NCBI GenBank assembly: GCA_023431045.1
Contig: JAEYXZ010000104.1
Span: 1 to 14,390, forward strand
Direction: 5' to 3'
DNA from: Bacillota bacterium
Lineage (GTDB): Bacteria; Bacillota_I; Bacilli_A; Acholeplasmatales; Acholeplasmataceae
DNA length: 14,390 nucleotides
Below, one piece after another: positions 14,184-14,390 of the stretch. Each line of letters opens with the position of its first letter. The first letter of the stretch is position 1. A program made the position numbers and the translations under genes. Under the pieces are notes generated by a model, which did no database searches, was not told where the DNA came from, and saw only the letters and a program-made list of their open reading frames with translations.

Positions 14184-14390
14184 TTATGGAACATTGTTTA
14201 AAATAACGCTCTATGGAGAGTCCCATCAAGATGCAATCGGTGTTGTCATTGATGGTATAACACCAGGACTTAAAATCGATTGGGATCAAGTACAAGCAGA
14301 TTTAGCAAAAAGAAGACCTGGTGCAGTTGGTACGACACCAAGAGTTGAACAAGATGATTTGATTGTAACCTCAGGTATCTTTAATGAGTA
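14176..14390 (+). CDS. aroC: Chorismate synthase, N-terminal part, cut by the window end
   Basis: Converts 5-enolpyruvylshikimate 3-phosphate to chorismate using reduced FMN. The visible 71 codons begin at GTG 14176 with GAGGT (14163-14167) eight bases upstream. MNSYGTLFKITLYGESH opens the protein with catalytic H17, then IGVVIDGITPGL, AKRRPG and TTPRVEQDD, and the frame is open to the last base. The signature GESHG reads GESHQ here (Q18). The start lies inside aroE, so the operon continues beyond the window. Confidence 0.92.
   Translation, partial: MNSYGTLFKITLYGESHQDAIGVVIDGITPGLKIDWDQVQADLAKRRPGAVGTTPRVEQDDLIVTSGIFNE

Noticed and set aside
1..14390. UGA as tryptophan (Mycoplasma code)
   Set aside because: UGA ends many genes exactly where families end and where the next gene starts, and Trp positions are TGG.
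1..14390. CRISPR array, insertion sequence, prophage or defence island
   Set aside because: No spaced direct repeats, transposase, integrase, terminal repeats or tRNA attachment site were seen; gene content is core metabolism and envelope functions.

Overview
The window is A+T-rich, tightly packed bacterial DNA that looks like a Firmicute or walled/wall-less relative of the Acholeplasma type. The pointers are the YhaM, WalJ-RlmH and FakB/DegV families, strong AAGGAG-type ribosome binding sites and a large lipoprotein. UGA is used as a stop codon (several ATGA stop/start overlaps) and Trp is encoded by TGG, so the Mycoplasma/Spiroplasma code is excluded. The species assignment is an inference. 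No tRNA, rRNA, CRISPR array, insertion sequence or prophage is visible.

Layout. (1) Positions 1-1981, plus strand: the 3' part of cca (tRNA CCA-adding enzyme), overlapping yhaM (3'-5' exoribonuclease). Two hairpin terminators, one per strand, close this unit and the convergent one. (2) Positions 2075-5410, minus strand: a very large lipoprotein that reads as two successive PrsA/SurA-like foldase units. Its second parvulin-like unit keeps both signature histidines and the first keeps neither. (3) Positions 5411-5572: a divergent promoter region with two short perfect inverted repeats. (4) Positions 5573-8790, plus strand: walJ, rlmH, a HAD hydrolase, mscL and a DegV family protein, overlapping or nearly so, ending in a terminator. 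(5) Positions 8817-9080: a leader region. (6) Positions 9081-14390, plus strand: an aromatic amino acid operon aroF-tyrA-aroB-aroA-aroQ-aroE-aroC, with every junction overlapping and aroC cut by the window end.

The most interesting element is the roughly 200-base leader before aroF. A promoter at 8840-8868 is followed by a 13-codon ORF, MIETTFSYYYYSI, with one Phe and four consecutive Tyr codons. Next come a 9-bp hairpin and a perfect 10-bp intrinsic terminator (9024-9059) just before the aroF ribosome binding site. This is the layout of a ribosome-mediated transcription attenuator that senses charged tRNA-Tyr, and mutually exclusive pairings between its segments can be drawn. No T-box consensus is present. 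The attenuator would control synthesis of DAHP synthase, which also carries an N-terminal domain like the one that confers Tyr/Phe feedback inhibition in the Thermotoga enzyme. The operon's TyrA lacks an ACT regulatory domain, so control appears concentrated at the first step and at the leader.

Together the operon genes cover DAHP formation, dehydroquinate synthesis, shikimate reduction, EPSP and chorismate synthesis, then chorismate mutase and prephenate dehydrogenase towards tyrosine. Dehydroquinase, shikimate kinase and prephenate dehydratase are not in the window and may lie downstream.
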